43,098 nt of DNA from contig DASYFT010000012.1 of assembly GCA_036498265.1 (NCBI GenBank), positions 1 to 43,098 on the forward strand, read 5' to 3'. A model generated the notes under the pieces. That model made no database searches. It had not been told where the DNA came from and saw only the letters and a list, made by a program, of their open reading frames with translations. Shown here one piece after another: positions 25,254 to 33,478 of the stretch (within the stretch, counting starts at the first letter, position 1; every line of letters begins with the position of its first letter). The stretch comes from Palsa-744 sp036498265. Its GTDB lineage: Bacteria > Actinomycetota > Thermoleophilia > Solirubrobacterales > Solirubrobacteraceae. Position numbers and translations under genes: made by a program.

Positions 25254-26585
25254 CTAGCCGAGTTGCTCGCGCACGAGGGTGACGAGGCCCCCGCAGATGC
25301 TCTCCGCCTCCTCGACGGTGGGCGCCTCGACCATCACCCTGACGAGCGGCTCGGTGCCGCTCGGGCGCACCAGCACGCGGCCGCGGCCCGCCAGCGACTC
25401 CTCGGCGACCCGCACGGCGGCCTCGACCTGGTCCGCATCGGCGAGCCCGTCGCGGTCGCGGACCGGCACGTTGACCAGCCGCTGCGGCAGCTTGGCCATC
25501 GCGTCGCGTTCGCTCAGGTCTCTTCCGGCGAGCGCCTCGAGCGTCAGAAGCGCGCCGGCGAGGCCGTCCCCGGTGCGGTTGAAGCCCATCTCGATGATGT
25601 GCCCGGACTGCTCTCCACCGAGAGTCCAGCCGCGGGAGCGCAGCTCGGCGAGCACGTAGCGGTCGCCGACGTTGGCGACCGCCACGTTGACTCCCGCCGT
25701 CCGCATCGCGGCGTGGAAGCCGTAGTTGGTCATCACGGTCACTGCCACGCCGTCGCCGGCGAGCCTTCCCTGCTCGCGCAGGTGGAGCGTCGCGATCGCC
25801 AGCAGCTCGTCGCCGTCGACGACCTCGCCGGTGCGATCGACGGCCAGCACGCGGTCACCGTCGCCGTCGAACGCGAAGCCCACGGCGTGCCCGCCGGCGA
25901 GCAGGCGCTCTTTCAGCAGCTCGACGTGGGTCGAGCCGCACCCGGCGTTGATGTTGCGCCCGTCGGGTGCGTCCGCGAGCACCGACACGGTCGCCCCGAG
26001 CCTCCGGAAGATCTCCGGAGCCACGCTGTGGGTGGCGCCGTTGGCGCAGTCCAGAAGGACGTCCATCCCGGTGAGGTCCAGCGCCTCGAAGCGCACGTGC
26101 AGCTCGCGCAGGTAGTCCTCGGGCGCGCCCCTCAGATCACGTACGCGTCCGATCCGGGCCGGTGCCGGGAGGCTGGGTTGGCGGGCGCCGTCCTCGAGCT
26201 CGCGCTCGATCTCCTGCTCGGTCTCGTCGGAGAGCTTGTAGCCGTCGCCGGCGAAGAACTTGATCCCGTTGTCGCGGTACGGGTTGTGCGAGGCGGACAG
26301 CACGGCGGCCAGGTCGAAGCCGTAGCGGCCGATCAGTAGCGGTGCGGCGGGGGTCGGAAGCACGCCTCCGAGCAGAGCATCGCCGCCCGCGGCGCTGACG
26401 CCGGCTGCGAGCGCCGCCTCGAGCATCTCACCCGACTCGCGTGTGTCTCGGATGATCAGCACCTGTGGGCGCGCCGCCTGGGTGCGACGCGTCGCCGCGG
26501 CCCCGAGGGCGAGCGCCAGCTCGGCGGTCAGGAACTCGCCGGCGACGCCGCGTACGCCGTCGGTCCCGAACAGCTTGCGGGCCAT
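25254..26585 (-). CDS. glmM: Phosphoglucosamine mutase
   Basis: 443 residues. The catalytic phosphoserine is in SASHNPYRDNG (Ser99), the metal loop is DGDGDRVLAVD, the sugar-binding loop is GGEQSGH, and the phosphate-binding RPSGTEPLVRV loop is near the end. It converts glucosamine-6-phosphate to glucosamine-1-phosphate, the step after GlmS. It lies 17 bp downstream of rpsI on the same strand, in the rplM-rpsI-glmM order common in actinobacteria. The Shine-Dalgarno match GGGAG sits unusually close to the ATG. Confidence 0.97.
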   Translation of the reverse strand: MARKLFGTDGVRGVAGEFLTAELALALGAAATRRTQAARPQVLIIRDTRESGEMLEAALAAGVSAAGGDALLGGVLPTPAAPLLIGRYGFDLAAVLSASHNPYRDNGIKFFAGDGYKLSDETEQEIERELEDGARQPSLPAPARIGRVRDLRGAPEDYLRELHVRFEALDLTGMDVLLDCANGATHSVAPEIFRRLGATVSVLADAPDGRNINAGCGSTHVELLKERLLAGGHAVGFAFDGDGDRVLAVDRTGEVVDGDELLAIATLHLREQGRLAGDGVAVTVMTNYGFHAAMRTAGVNVAVANVGDRYVLAELRSRGWTLGGEQSGHIIEMGFNRTGDGLAGALLTLEALAGRDLSERDAMAKLPQRLVNVPVRDRDGLADADQVEAAVRVAEESLAGRGRVLVRPSGTEPLVRVMVEAPTVEEAESICGGLVTLVREQLG

Positions 26586-26602
26586 ACTCCCTGGTCCAGA
26601 TC

Positions 26603-27616
26603 TCAGCGCTTGGAGAACTGCGGACGCTTGCGCGCCTTCTTCAAGCCGGCCTTCTTGCGCTCCTTGGCACGCGAGTCCCGCGTGAGGAAGCCTCTTCGCT
26701 TGAGCTCTCCCCGCAGGTTCGGGTCGGCCTCCAGCAGCGCGCGCGACACTCCGTGCCGGAGCGCGCCGGCCTGCGCGGAGATCCCGCCGCCGTGAAGGCG
26801 CGCGACGACGTCCATGCGGTCCTGGTAGCCGACCGTCTCGAGCGGCTGGCGGATGTTGCGCTGCAGCGTCTCGCGGGGGAAGTGAGACTCGAGGGCGCGG
26901 CCGTTGATCAGGTAGGTGCCGCTCCCCGGACGCAGGGTGACCCTGGCGATCGCCGTCTTGCGCTTGCCGGTCGCGCGGTAGCGCGCGCCCGAGGCGAGGT
27001 CGATGGCGGCCGTTGCGATCGGCTCGGCCAGCGCCTCCTCCTCCTCGGGCTGGCCCTCGGCGGTCGTCTCCTCGGCCTCTACCTCATCGACTGCATACGG
27101 GTCCTGGTAGGCCTCCTCGCGGCCGAGCGGGTCCGCTCCCTCGGGGACGATGTCCACTTCGAGGTGCGCGCCCGGAACAGATGGTTTTGCGGGGGCGGCG
27201 CCGGCGGTGTCCTCTTCCTCCTCGCTGCTGGCGGCGGCCTCGGCCGCGCGATCGTCCCTCTCCTCCGCTGCCTCGAGCGCGGCGTCCTCGGCCGAGCCCG
27301 CTATCTCCATCGCATCCTCGCCGGGAACCGCGTGGCCCTCACCCGCCGGCTCGACGCTCGGCGGCTCCGGCGCGGGGCGTCCGGCCTCGCTCGCCTCCTG
27401 CGCGGCCTCCAGCGGCGCGTCCTCGGCCTCAGCCGCGATCTCGCGGGCGTCCTCGGAGGGCACCGCGTGGCCGGCCTGCTCGGCGGCGGGCGTGGCGTCC
27501 TCGGCAGACTCCTCGGCGGCGGGCGTGGCGTCCTCGGCGGCGGGGGCGGTGTCCTCGGCTGCCTGCTCGTCCTGCGGGCGGTCGATGTTCTCGGGGGTCT
27601 CGTCGTCGTCGGCCAT
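26603..27616 (-). CDS. rpsI: 30S ribosomal protein S9 with a long acidic N-terminal extension
   Basis: 337 residues against a usual 130-170. The C-terminal 132 or so residues are a full S9: ATGKRKTAIARV, GHF-like ESHFPRETL, GGGISAQAGALRHG, and the basic tail KKARKRPQFSKR that reaches the decoding site. The first 205 residues are Ala/Glu/Asp/Pro-rich and strongly acidic. They contain two copies of a block starting GHAVP(S/G)EDA and ending EAA, about 48 residues apart, plus smaller DATPAAE repeats. The ATG overlaps the rplM stop by one base (TGATG), and no alternative start is seen near the S9 domain, so the extension is probably translated. Its function is unknown. Confidence 0.93.
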   Translation of the reverse strand: MADDDETPENIDRPQDEQAAEDTAPAAEDATPAAEESAEDATPAAEQAGHAVPSEDAREIAAEAEDAPLEAAQEASEAGRPAPEPPSVEPAGEGHAVPGEDAMEIAGSAEDAALEAAEERDDRAAEAAASSEEEEDTAGAAPAKPSVPGAHLEVDIVPEGADPLGREEAYQDPYAVDEVEAEETTAEGQPEEEEALAEPIATAAIDLASGARYRATGKRKTAIARVTLRPGSGTYLINGRALESHFPRETLQRNIRQPLETVGYQDRMDVVARLHGGGISAQAGALRHGVSRALLEADPNLRGELKRRGFLTRDSRAKERKKAGLKKARKRPQFSKR

Positions 27617-28062
27617 CAGCGCTCGATCTCCAGGGTTTGCGGTTTCTGGGCGACGTGCGGATGCTCGGGCCCGGCGTAGATCTTCAGCTTCGTCAACTGC
27701 TTGCGGGCGAGCCGGTTGCGGGGCATCATGCCCTTCACCGCCAGGCGGATGATGTCCTCCGGCCGCCGGGCCAGCATTTCCTCGAAGCTGCGCGACCGCA
27801 GCCCTCCCGGGTATCCGGAGTGGCGGTAGTAGCGCTTGTCCTGGCGCTTGTTCCCGCTGACGTGCACCTTCTCTGCGTTGACGACGACCACGAAGTCGCC
27901 GGTGTCGATGTGCGGCGTGTACTCGGGCTTGCGCTTGCCGCGCAGCACGTCCGCCACCTGGGTGGCGAGGCGTCCGAGGGTCTTGCCGTTGGCGTCCACC
28001 AGCAGCCAGTTGCGCTCACGGTCGCTCGGCTTCGCTACGTAGGTCTTCGTGGAGGGTGCCAT
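27616..28062 (-). CDS. rplM: 50S ribosomal protein L13
   Basis: 148 residues of typical L13: WLLVDANGKTLGRLAT at the start, DFVVVVNAEKVHVSG, KRYYRHSGYPGG, and AVKGMMPRNRLAR near the end. The ATG at 28062 is chosen because the conserved part begins 18 residues after it; the frame stays open far upstream, antisense to guaA, but that stretch has no L13 similarity. It is first in the rplM-rpsI-glmM operon. TATCAT (28110-28105) is a candidate -10 element giving a leader of about 36 nt; no clear Shine-Dalgarno sequence is visible. Confidence 0.96.
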   Translation of the reverse strand: MAPSTKTYVAKPSDRERNWLLVDANGKTLGRLATQVADVLRGKRKPEYTPHIDTGDFVVVVNAEKVHVSGNKRQDKRYYRHSGYPGGLRSRSFEEMLARRPEDIIRLAVKGMMPRNRLARKQLTKLKIYAGPEHPHVAQKPQTLEIER

Positions 28063-28208
28063 AACGTGAAAAAGGCCACGCGAGAGCGCGCGGCGCGATC
28101 GAACATGATAGGCGAAGTCGGCCGCCCACGTGGTTGGGCGGGTGTGGTGACCGGCGCCACTACGGCTGTACGGAGAACCGGCGGACGTGTCTCCCGAAGA
28201 CGGCCGCC

Positions 28209-29894
28209 CTACTCCCACTCGATCGTTCCGGGCGGCTTCGACGTTATGTCGAGCACGACCCGGTTGACCTCCCGCAGCTCGTTGATCATCCGCGATGCGA
28301 TCTTCTCGAGCAGCTCGTAGGGCAGCCTCGCCCAGTCGGCGGTCATGGCGTCGTCGCTGGTGACCGCCCGCACGACGACGACGTAGCCGTAGGTGCGCTC
28401 GTCTCCCTGGACGCCCACGGTGCGGATGTCCGGGAGCACGCAGAAGGACTGCCACAGCTCGCGGTAGAGCCCCGCCTGGCGGATCTCGTCCTGGAGGATG
28501 TGGTCCGCCTCGCGCAGAACGTCCAGGCGCTCCTTCGTCGCCTCCCCGCCGACGATCCTTATCGCGAGGCCGGGTCCGGGGAACGGCTGGCGCCAGACCA
28601 GGCGCTCGGGCAGGCCGAGCTCGGCCCCCACGGCGCGCACCTCGTCCTTGAACAGGGCGCGCAGCGGCTCCACCAGCTCGAACTCGAGGTCCTCGGGCAG
28701 ACCGCCCACGTTGTGGTGGGACTTGATCGTGGCGGCTCCCGTGCCGCCGCCGGACTCGATGACGTCGGAGTAGAGGGTGCCCTGCACGAGGAAGCGCACG
28801 TCGTCCTCGCCGTCGCTCAACCTGGCCGCCTCCTCCTCGAAGACCCTGATGAACTCGGCGCCGATCGCCTTGCGCTTGGCCTCCGGGTCGACAACCCCCT
28901 CGAGCTTGGCCAGGAAGCGACGCTCCGCGTCGACTGCGACGAGCGGCACCTTGAAGGTGTCGCGGAACGTGCCCACCACCTGCTCGCCCTCTTCCTTTCG
29001 CATCAGGCCGTGGTCGACGAACACGCACGTCAGCTGCTCTCCGACGGCGCGGTGGACGAGGAGCGCCGCCACAGAGGAGTCCACGCCTCCCGAGAGCCCG
29101 CAGATCACCCTCCCATCGCCGACCTGGCGGCGGATGCGCCGGATCTGGTCCTCCACGATCGATGCCGCCGACCAGGTGGGCTCGCAGCCGCAGACCTCGG
29201 TCAGGAACCTGGTCAGGATCTGCTGGCCGTAGGGGGTGTGCACCACCTCGGGGTGGAACTGGATGCCGTAGATTCCGCGCTCGCGGTCCTCGACCGCGGC
29301 GACCGGCGAGGCGCTCGAGGAAGCGAGAGCCGTGAACCCCGGTGGCGGCTCGAACACCGTGTCGCGGTGCGACATCCAGCACGTCTGCTCGCTGGGCATC
29401 CCCGCGAGCAGCGAGCCCGGCTCGCTCACGTGCAGGTCCGAGCGGCCGAACTCGCCGACCTCCGCCTGCTCCACCCGGCCGCCCAGCTCGTGCACCAGCA
29501 GCTGCATTCCGTAGCAGATGCCGAGCACCGGAACGCCCAGCTCGAGCAGGCGCTCGTCGAGCTCCGGAGCGCCCTCCGCGTAGACCGAGGCCGGACCGCC
29601 GGAGAGGATGATCCCGGCCGGCTTGCGGGCGAGGACCTCATCCAGAGCCACGTGGTGCGGGAGCAGCTCGCTGAAGACGCCGCAGTCGCGCACCCGTCGG
29701 GCGATGAGCTGGGAGTACTGCCCGCCGTAGTCGAGCACGACGATGGTCTGCGCCGGCGTCGCCGGCGCTTCGGCCGGCGGGCGCGGGAGCGGCGCCGCCG
29801 CCCCCTGCTGACTGTCCGGCGATTGATCGAGCACGCCGGCGGTAGAGCCGTTCCCTGCGGCCGCGGTCGGGGGCGACTCCCGGCCGTCAGTCAT
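28209..29894 (-). CDS. guaA: GMP synthase (glutamine-hydrolysing)
   Basis: 561 residues. A Pro/Ala-rich N-terminal extension of about 48 residues precedes the class I amidotransferase domain (VVLDYGGQYSQLIARR, GICYGMQLL with the nucleophile Cys, FHPEVVHTPYG). The ATP pyrophosphatase domain follows with the P-loop SGGVDSSVAALL, and then the dimerisation domain ending in KPPGTIEWE. It makes GMP from XMP. The ATG overlaps the guaB3 stop by 8 nt. A shorter start without the extension is possible, but no better start codon with a ribosome site is seen. Confidence 0.96.
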   Translation of the reverse strand: MTDGRESPPTAAAGNGSTAGVLDQSPDSQQGAAAPLPRPPAEAPATPAQTIVVLDYGGQYSQLIARRVRDCGVFSELLPHHVALDEVLARKPAGIILSGGPASVYAEGAPELDERLLELGVPVLGICYGMQLLVHELGGRVEQAEVGEFGRSDLHVSEPGSLLAGMPSEQTCWMSHRDTVFEPPPGFTALASSSASPVAAVEDRERGIYGIQFHPEVVHTPYGQQILTRFLTEVCGCEPTWSAASIVEDQIRRIRRQVGDGRVICGLSGGVDSSVAALLVHRAVGEQLTCVFVDHGLMRKEEGEQVVGTFRDTFKVPLVAVDAERRFLAKLEGVVDPEAKRKAIGAEFIRVFEEEAARLSDGEDDVRFLVQGTLYSDVIESGGGTGAATIKSHHNVGGLPEDLEFELVEPLRALFKDEVRAVGAELGLPERLVWRQPFPGPGLAIRIVGGEATKERLDVLREADHILQDEIRQAGLYRELWQSFCVLPDIRTVGVQGDERTYGYVVVVRAVTSDDAMTADWARLPYELLEKIASRMINELREVNRVVLDITSKPPGTIEWE

Positions 29895-31080
29895 TGACGA
29901 GGGCGGCTACCTTCCCGTTGGTTGCGCCCATGCCCACGCCCTGGTCTCGCTGGAGGGCCTTGCCCTCCGTCTGGAGCGCCGGCGCCACCACCACCTCCGC
30001 ACGGTTGAACTCGGCCAGGTCCTTGTGCCCGCAGGTGGCCATCGAGGTGCGCAGGCCGCCGAACAGGTTGAAGGTGCCGTCGTTCTCTCGCGCCGGGCCG
30101 ACGAGGATCTCCTCGAGCGTCCCATTCTGCGTCGTCGCCACGCGCGCTCCCCTGGGGAGCGTGGGGTGGAAGGTGGCCATGCCCCAGTGAAAGCCACGCC
30201 CGGGGGCCTCGTAGGCGCGAGCGAGCGGCGAGCCGATCATCACGGCGTCCGCGCCCAGGGCGATCGCCTTGGAGACGTCTCCGCCGTTGCGCATCCCGCC
30301 GTCCGCGATCACCTGGCAGTACTCGCCGGTCTCCAGCATGTGGGTGGAGCGGGCATGGGCCACGTCAGCGATCGCCGTCGCCTGGGGGACGCCGATCCCG
30401 AGCACCCCGCGAGTCGTGCACGCCGCCCCGGGGCCGACGCCCACGAGCACGCCGGCGGCGCCGGTGCGCATCAGGTGCAGGCCCGTGTGGTAGGAGGCAC
30501 AGCCGCCCACCACGACGGGGACGTCGAGGGTGGGGATGAACTCCTTGAGGTTCAGCGGCTCTGACACCGTCGAGACGTGCTCGCCCGAGACGACGGTGCC
30601 CTGGATCACCAGCACGTCGAGCCCCGCGTCCATCGCGATCTCGTGGTAGCGCAGCACGCGCTGGGGCGTCAGCGACGCGGCCACCACGACCTTCTGCTCC
30701 TTGATCTCCCGGATGCGCTGCGCGATCAGCTCCGGCTTGACCGGCTCGCGGTAGATGTCCTGCATCTCGCGCGTGGCCTGCTCCTTGGGCAGCGCCGCGA
30801 TCCGCTCGAGCTGCTCGTCGGCGTCCTCGTAGCGGGTGAAGATGCCCTCCAGGTTCAGGACGGCCAGCCCGCCGAGGCGTCCGATGATCCCGGCGCTCTC
30901 CGGCGAGACGACCCCGTCCATCGCCGAGGCGAGCATCGGCAGCTCGAACTGGTAGGGGCCGAGCTTCCAGGAGATGTCGATGTCGTCAGGGTCGCGCGTG
31001 CGCCGTGAGGGCACGATCGCGATGTCGTCGAAGCCGTAGGCCCGGCGAGCCTTCTTCCCACGTCCGATCTCTATCTCCAT
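29887..31080 (-). CDS. guaB3: GuaB3-family IMP dehydrogenase-related protein
   Basis: 397 residues of a TIM-barrel IMPDH/GMP reductase-like enzyme without CBS domains. The start (MEIEIGRGKKARRAYGFDD) and AMDGVVSPESAG are characteristic of GuaB3. The catalytic cysteine loop reads GPGAACTTRGVLG, and the flavin/phosphate sites GGMRNGGD and GADAVMIGSPLA are present. The true IMP dehydrogenase (GuaB2) is not in the window. Cyanobacterial GuaB3 has been reported to act as a GMP reductase, so purine salvage rather than XMP synthesis is likely. It lies upstream of guaA and overlaps it, and has a long structured leader on its own transcript (31081-31187). Confidence 0.92.
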   Translation of the reverse strand: MEIEIGRGKKARRAYGFDDIAIVPSRRTRDPDDIDISWKLGPYQFELPMLASAMDGVVSPESAGIIGRLGGLAVLNLEGIFTRYEDADEQLERIAALPKEQATREMQDIYREPVKPELIAQRIREIKEQKVVVAASLTPQRVLRYHEIAMDAGLDVLVIQGTVVSGEHVSTVSEPLNLKEFIPTLDVPVVVGGCASYHTGLHLMRTGAAGVLVGVGPGAACTTRGVLGIGVPQATAIADVAHARSTHMLETGEYCQVIADGGMRNGGDVSKAIALGADAVMIGSPLARAYEAPGRGFHWGMATFHPTLPRGARVATTQNGTLEEILVGPARENDGTFNLFGGLRTSMATCGHKDLAEFNRAEVVVAPALQTEGKALQRDQGVGMGATNGKVAALVND

Positions 31081-31187
31081 CGATGGATCCTCTCAGGCGC
31101 CGCGGACGAGAAGACCCCGCACTTGGCGGGGCCGAAAAGGGAGCGGCAAGGCGCCGCTCGGGGGCTGTAGGTGACTGCAGCCAAGCG
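31081..31187 (-). promoter_or_regulatory. Structured 5' leader of guaB3-guaA
   Basis: About 107 nt from the inferred start (7 nt after TATGCT at 31199-31194) to the guaB3 ATG. On the minus strand it can fold into three successive hairpins: GGCTG/CAGCC, GAGCGGC/GCCGCTC followed by CCCTTTT, and GCCCCGC/GCGGGGT followed by CTTCTC. GAGAGGA serves as the ribosome site. The second and third hairpins look like attenuators. No known riboswitch is recognised. Confidence 0.5.
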
Positions 31188-31244
31188 AATTTGAGCATAG
31201 CAATGGGACCCCGTCCGGGCCCGGGAGGCCCTTCGGGCCTGGGA

Positions 31245-31250
31245 TATGCT
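31245..31250 (+). promoter_or_regulatory. -10 element for a leaderless LeuRS-like transcript
   Basis: TATGCT followed by 8 nt and the GTG at 31259. It is the mirror image of the TATGCT on the minus strand at 31194-31199 that should drive guaB3. An AGGCCC-TTC-GGGCCT hairpin lies between the two. Confidence 0.5.
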
Positions 31251-31258
31251 CGATTGAC

Positions 31259-33478
31259 GTGAGCGACGGCACTCGCACCCCGTATGACCCGCAGGCCGTC
31301 GAGGCCCGCCGTCAGGCTGCCTGGCGCGAGCGTGACGCGTTCAGGACCCCGCCGCCCGAGCACCACCGGCACCTCTACATCAAGCCCTCGGCACCGTTCA
31401 CGTCGGGGAACGTCCACATGGGGCACGTGCGCAGCTACTCGATCGGCGACGCCTATGCCCGCTTCCGCCGCGCACGCGGCGACGCGGTGCTGTTCGCGTT
31501 CGGGTTCGACTCCTTCGGCCTGCCGGCCGAGCTCGGCGCGATCGCCGGTGGCGTCTCGCCGAGCGAGTGGGTGGCTCGCTGCGCCGAGCACATGACCGGT
31601 CAGCTCGACCGGCTGGGCTTCTCCTTCGACTGGGAGCGCTCGTTCATCAGCTCCGACGTGGTCATGTACAGGTGGTCGCAGTGGCTGTTCGTCACCCTGC
31701 TCGAGGCGGGGCTGATCTACCGCGGCACCGGGACGGTGGACTGGTGTGACAACTGCCAGACCACGCTCGCATCGATCCAGGTGGAGCCGGGCGGCACGTG
31801 CTGGCGCTGTCACGGCCCCGTGCGGCTGATCGAGCTGCCGCAGTGGTACCTCCGGATCAGCGCCTACCTGGAGGAGAACGACCGGCGCCTCGGCGAGCTC
31901 GAGGCGAGCGGCAAATGGGACGAGGTGGCGCTCGCCAGCCAGCGCGACGTCCTCGGCCGGGTCGACGGCGTCGAGCTCGAGCTGGGCGCGGGCGGCGACG
32001 GTCCGGCGCTGACCGTCTTCAGCGCCCACGCCGAGGCACTCGCCGCCGCGCGGTTCGTGCTCATGTCGCCGCGTCACCCGGACGTCGAGCTGTGGGCCTC
32101 GGACCCCGGCGTGCGCGAGCAGCTCGAGCAGGTCCGCTCGGGAGGCTGGGTCCGGAGCGCCCGCGAGGCGGAGACGATCCCCGTGATCGACACCGGCCGG
32201 GCACTCACGGGACCCGGCGGCTCACAGCTGCCGCTGCTCATCAGCCCGCTCGTGGACTCCCGCTTCGGCGCCACCGCCGTGCTCGGCGTGCCGTCCGAGG
32301 ACCGCGCCGACGAGGTGATCGCCCGGCGGATGGGGCTCGACGCCGACGGCGGCGGCGGCGGCGAGCAGGTCGATCTTCCGAGCCGCCCGGCCGTGCGTTA
32401 CAGAGCGGGCGACTTCACGATCTCGCGCCAGCGCTCCTGGGGGACGCCCATCCCGATCGTCTACTGCGAGAGCTGCGGGCCCCTTCCGGTACCGCTCGAG
32501 CAGCTCCCGGTCGAGCTGCCGCTCGATGTGCGCCCGACGGGCACCGGCAACCCGCTCGCGGAGCTCGCCGAGTTCGTCGAGACGACCTGCCCCCGATGCG
32601 GAGGACCCGCCCGGCGGGAGACGGACACCCTGGACAGCCACTTCGACGCGCTTTGGTTGTGGATACCGGTGACCGTGCCGCCCGAGTCGCGCGAGGAGCC
32701 GCTGGAGGAGATCCTCGCACTTGGAGACCTGCGTCGGTGGCTGCCCTCCGAGCGGGTGGTGGCCGGGTCCGACAGCGGCAACTTCGTCTTCGACCAGCGG
32801 ATCGCGACGAAGGCGCTGCGCGACATCGGGCCGCTCGCGTTCCTCTCGGACGGCGAGCCGTTCGCGGGGTGCCTGTTTCACGAGATGGTCATCAGCGACG
32901 GCCGCAAGATGAGCAAGCATCTAGGCAATGTGGTCGACCCCGACGAGCTCGTGGAGCGCTACGGGGCGGACACCGTCCGGCTCGCCGTCCTCTACGCCGC
33001 GAGCCCGCAACGTTCGCTCAACTGGAGCGACTCGGCCGTGACCCGCGCGCACCGCTTCCTCAGGCAGGTCTGGGACTATTCGCACGCCAAGCTGGCAGAG
33101 CCCGAGGAGGCGGCGGGCGGCGGCGAGGAGCCCGTCAAGGACACCAGCGAGCACCTGCGACTGCGCCTGGCCAAATGGAGCGAGACGGCCGTCGTCAAGG
33201 TGACCGAGGACATGGAGCAGCTCGAGATGCACAGCGCCGTGCGCAACGTGATGCGCCTGTTCGACCGGATCAAGGACTTCGAGAAGCGCGTGCTTGAGCG
33301 CCAGCCCGCGCTCGGCCAGGCTGACCGGGACGCGGTTGCGCAGGCGCTTCTCACGCTCATCCAGCTGCTCGCCCCGTTCGTGCCCCACATCGCCGAGGAG
33401 CTGTGGCTCGAGTTCGGCGGCGAGGAGCACGGCGCACAGCTGCCGTGGCCGGGCGTATCGTTCAAGGTGCCCGCATGA
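31259..33478 (+). CDS. leuS: Leucyl-tRNA synthetase homologue with degenerate editing domain and no C-terminal domain
   Basis: 739 residues, about 80-140 shorter than usual LeuRS. Class I signatures are present: HMGH (53-56, with SGNVHMGHVRSYSIGD), the amino-acid-pocket FDSFGLPAE, two CxxC zinc knuckles (WCDNC/CWRC and YCESC/CPRC), and KMSKH (550-554). In the CP1 editing region the Thr-rich TTRPDT motif is replaced by SAHAEAL (255-261), and the usual VPxHDxRD is VPSEDRAD. The GGxEHAxxHLLY segment is replaced by AGSDSGNFVFDQ. The sequence stops after PWPGV, so the C-terminal tRNA-binding domain is missing. It may be a paralogue of a housekeeping LeuRS. Leaderless GTG start; the stop overlaps the next gene (ATGA). 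Confidence 0.85.
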   Translation: MSDGTRTPYDPQAVEARRQAAWRERDAFRTPPPEHHRHLYIKPSAPFTSGNVHMGHVRSYSIGDAYARFRRARGDAVLFAFGFDSFGLPAELGAIAGGVSPSEWVARCAEHMTGQLDRLGFSFDWERSFISSDVVMYRWSQWLFVTLLEAGLIYRGTGTVDWCDNCQTTLASIQVEPGGTCWRCHGPVRLIELPQWYLRISAYLEENDRRLGELEASGKWDEVALASQRDVLGRVDGVELELGAGGDGPALTVFSAHAEALAAARFVLMSPRHPDVELWASDPGVREQLEQVRSGGWVRSAREAETIPVIDTGRALTGPGGSQLPLLISPLVDSRFGATAVLGVPSEDRADEVIARRMGLDADGGGGGEQVDLPSRPAVRYRAGDFTISRQRSWGTPIPIVYCESCGPLPVPLEQLPVELPLDVRPTGTGNPLAELAEFVETTCPRCGGPARRETDTLDSHFDALWLWIPVTVPPESREEPLEEILALGDLRRWLPSERVVAGSDSGNFVFDQRIATKALRDIGPLAFLSDGEPFAGCLFHEMVISDGRKMSKHLGNVVDPDELVERYGADTVRLAVLYAASPQRSLNWSDSAVTRAHRFLRQVWDYSHAKLAEPEEAAGGGEEPVKDTSEHLRLRLAKWSETAVVKVTEDMEQLEMHSAVRNVMRLFDRIKDFEKRVLERQPALGQADRDAVAQALLTLIQLLAPFVPHIAEELWLEFGGEEHGAQLPWPGVSFKVPA

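Noticed and set aside
31081..31258. T-box leader for the LeuRS-like gene
   Set aside because: On the plus strand the promoter is 8 nt from the start, so there is no leader; no TGGNACC T-box sequence is present.
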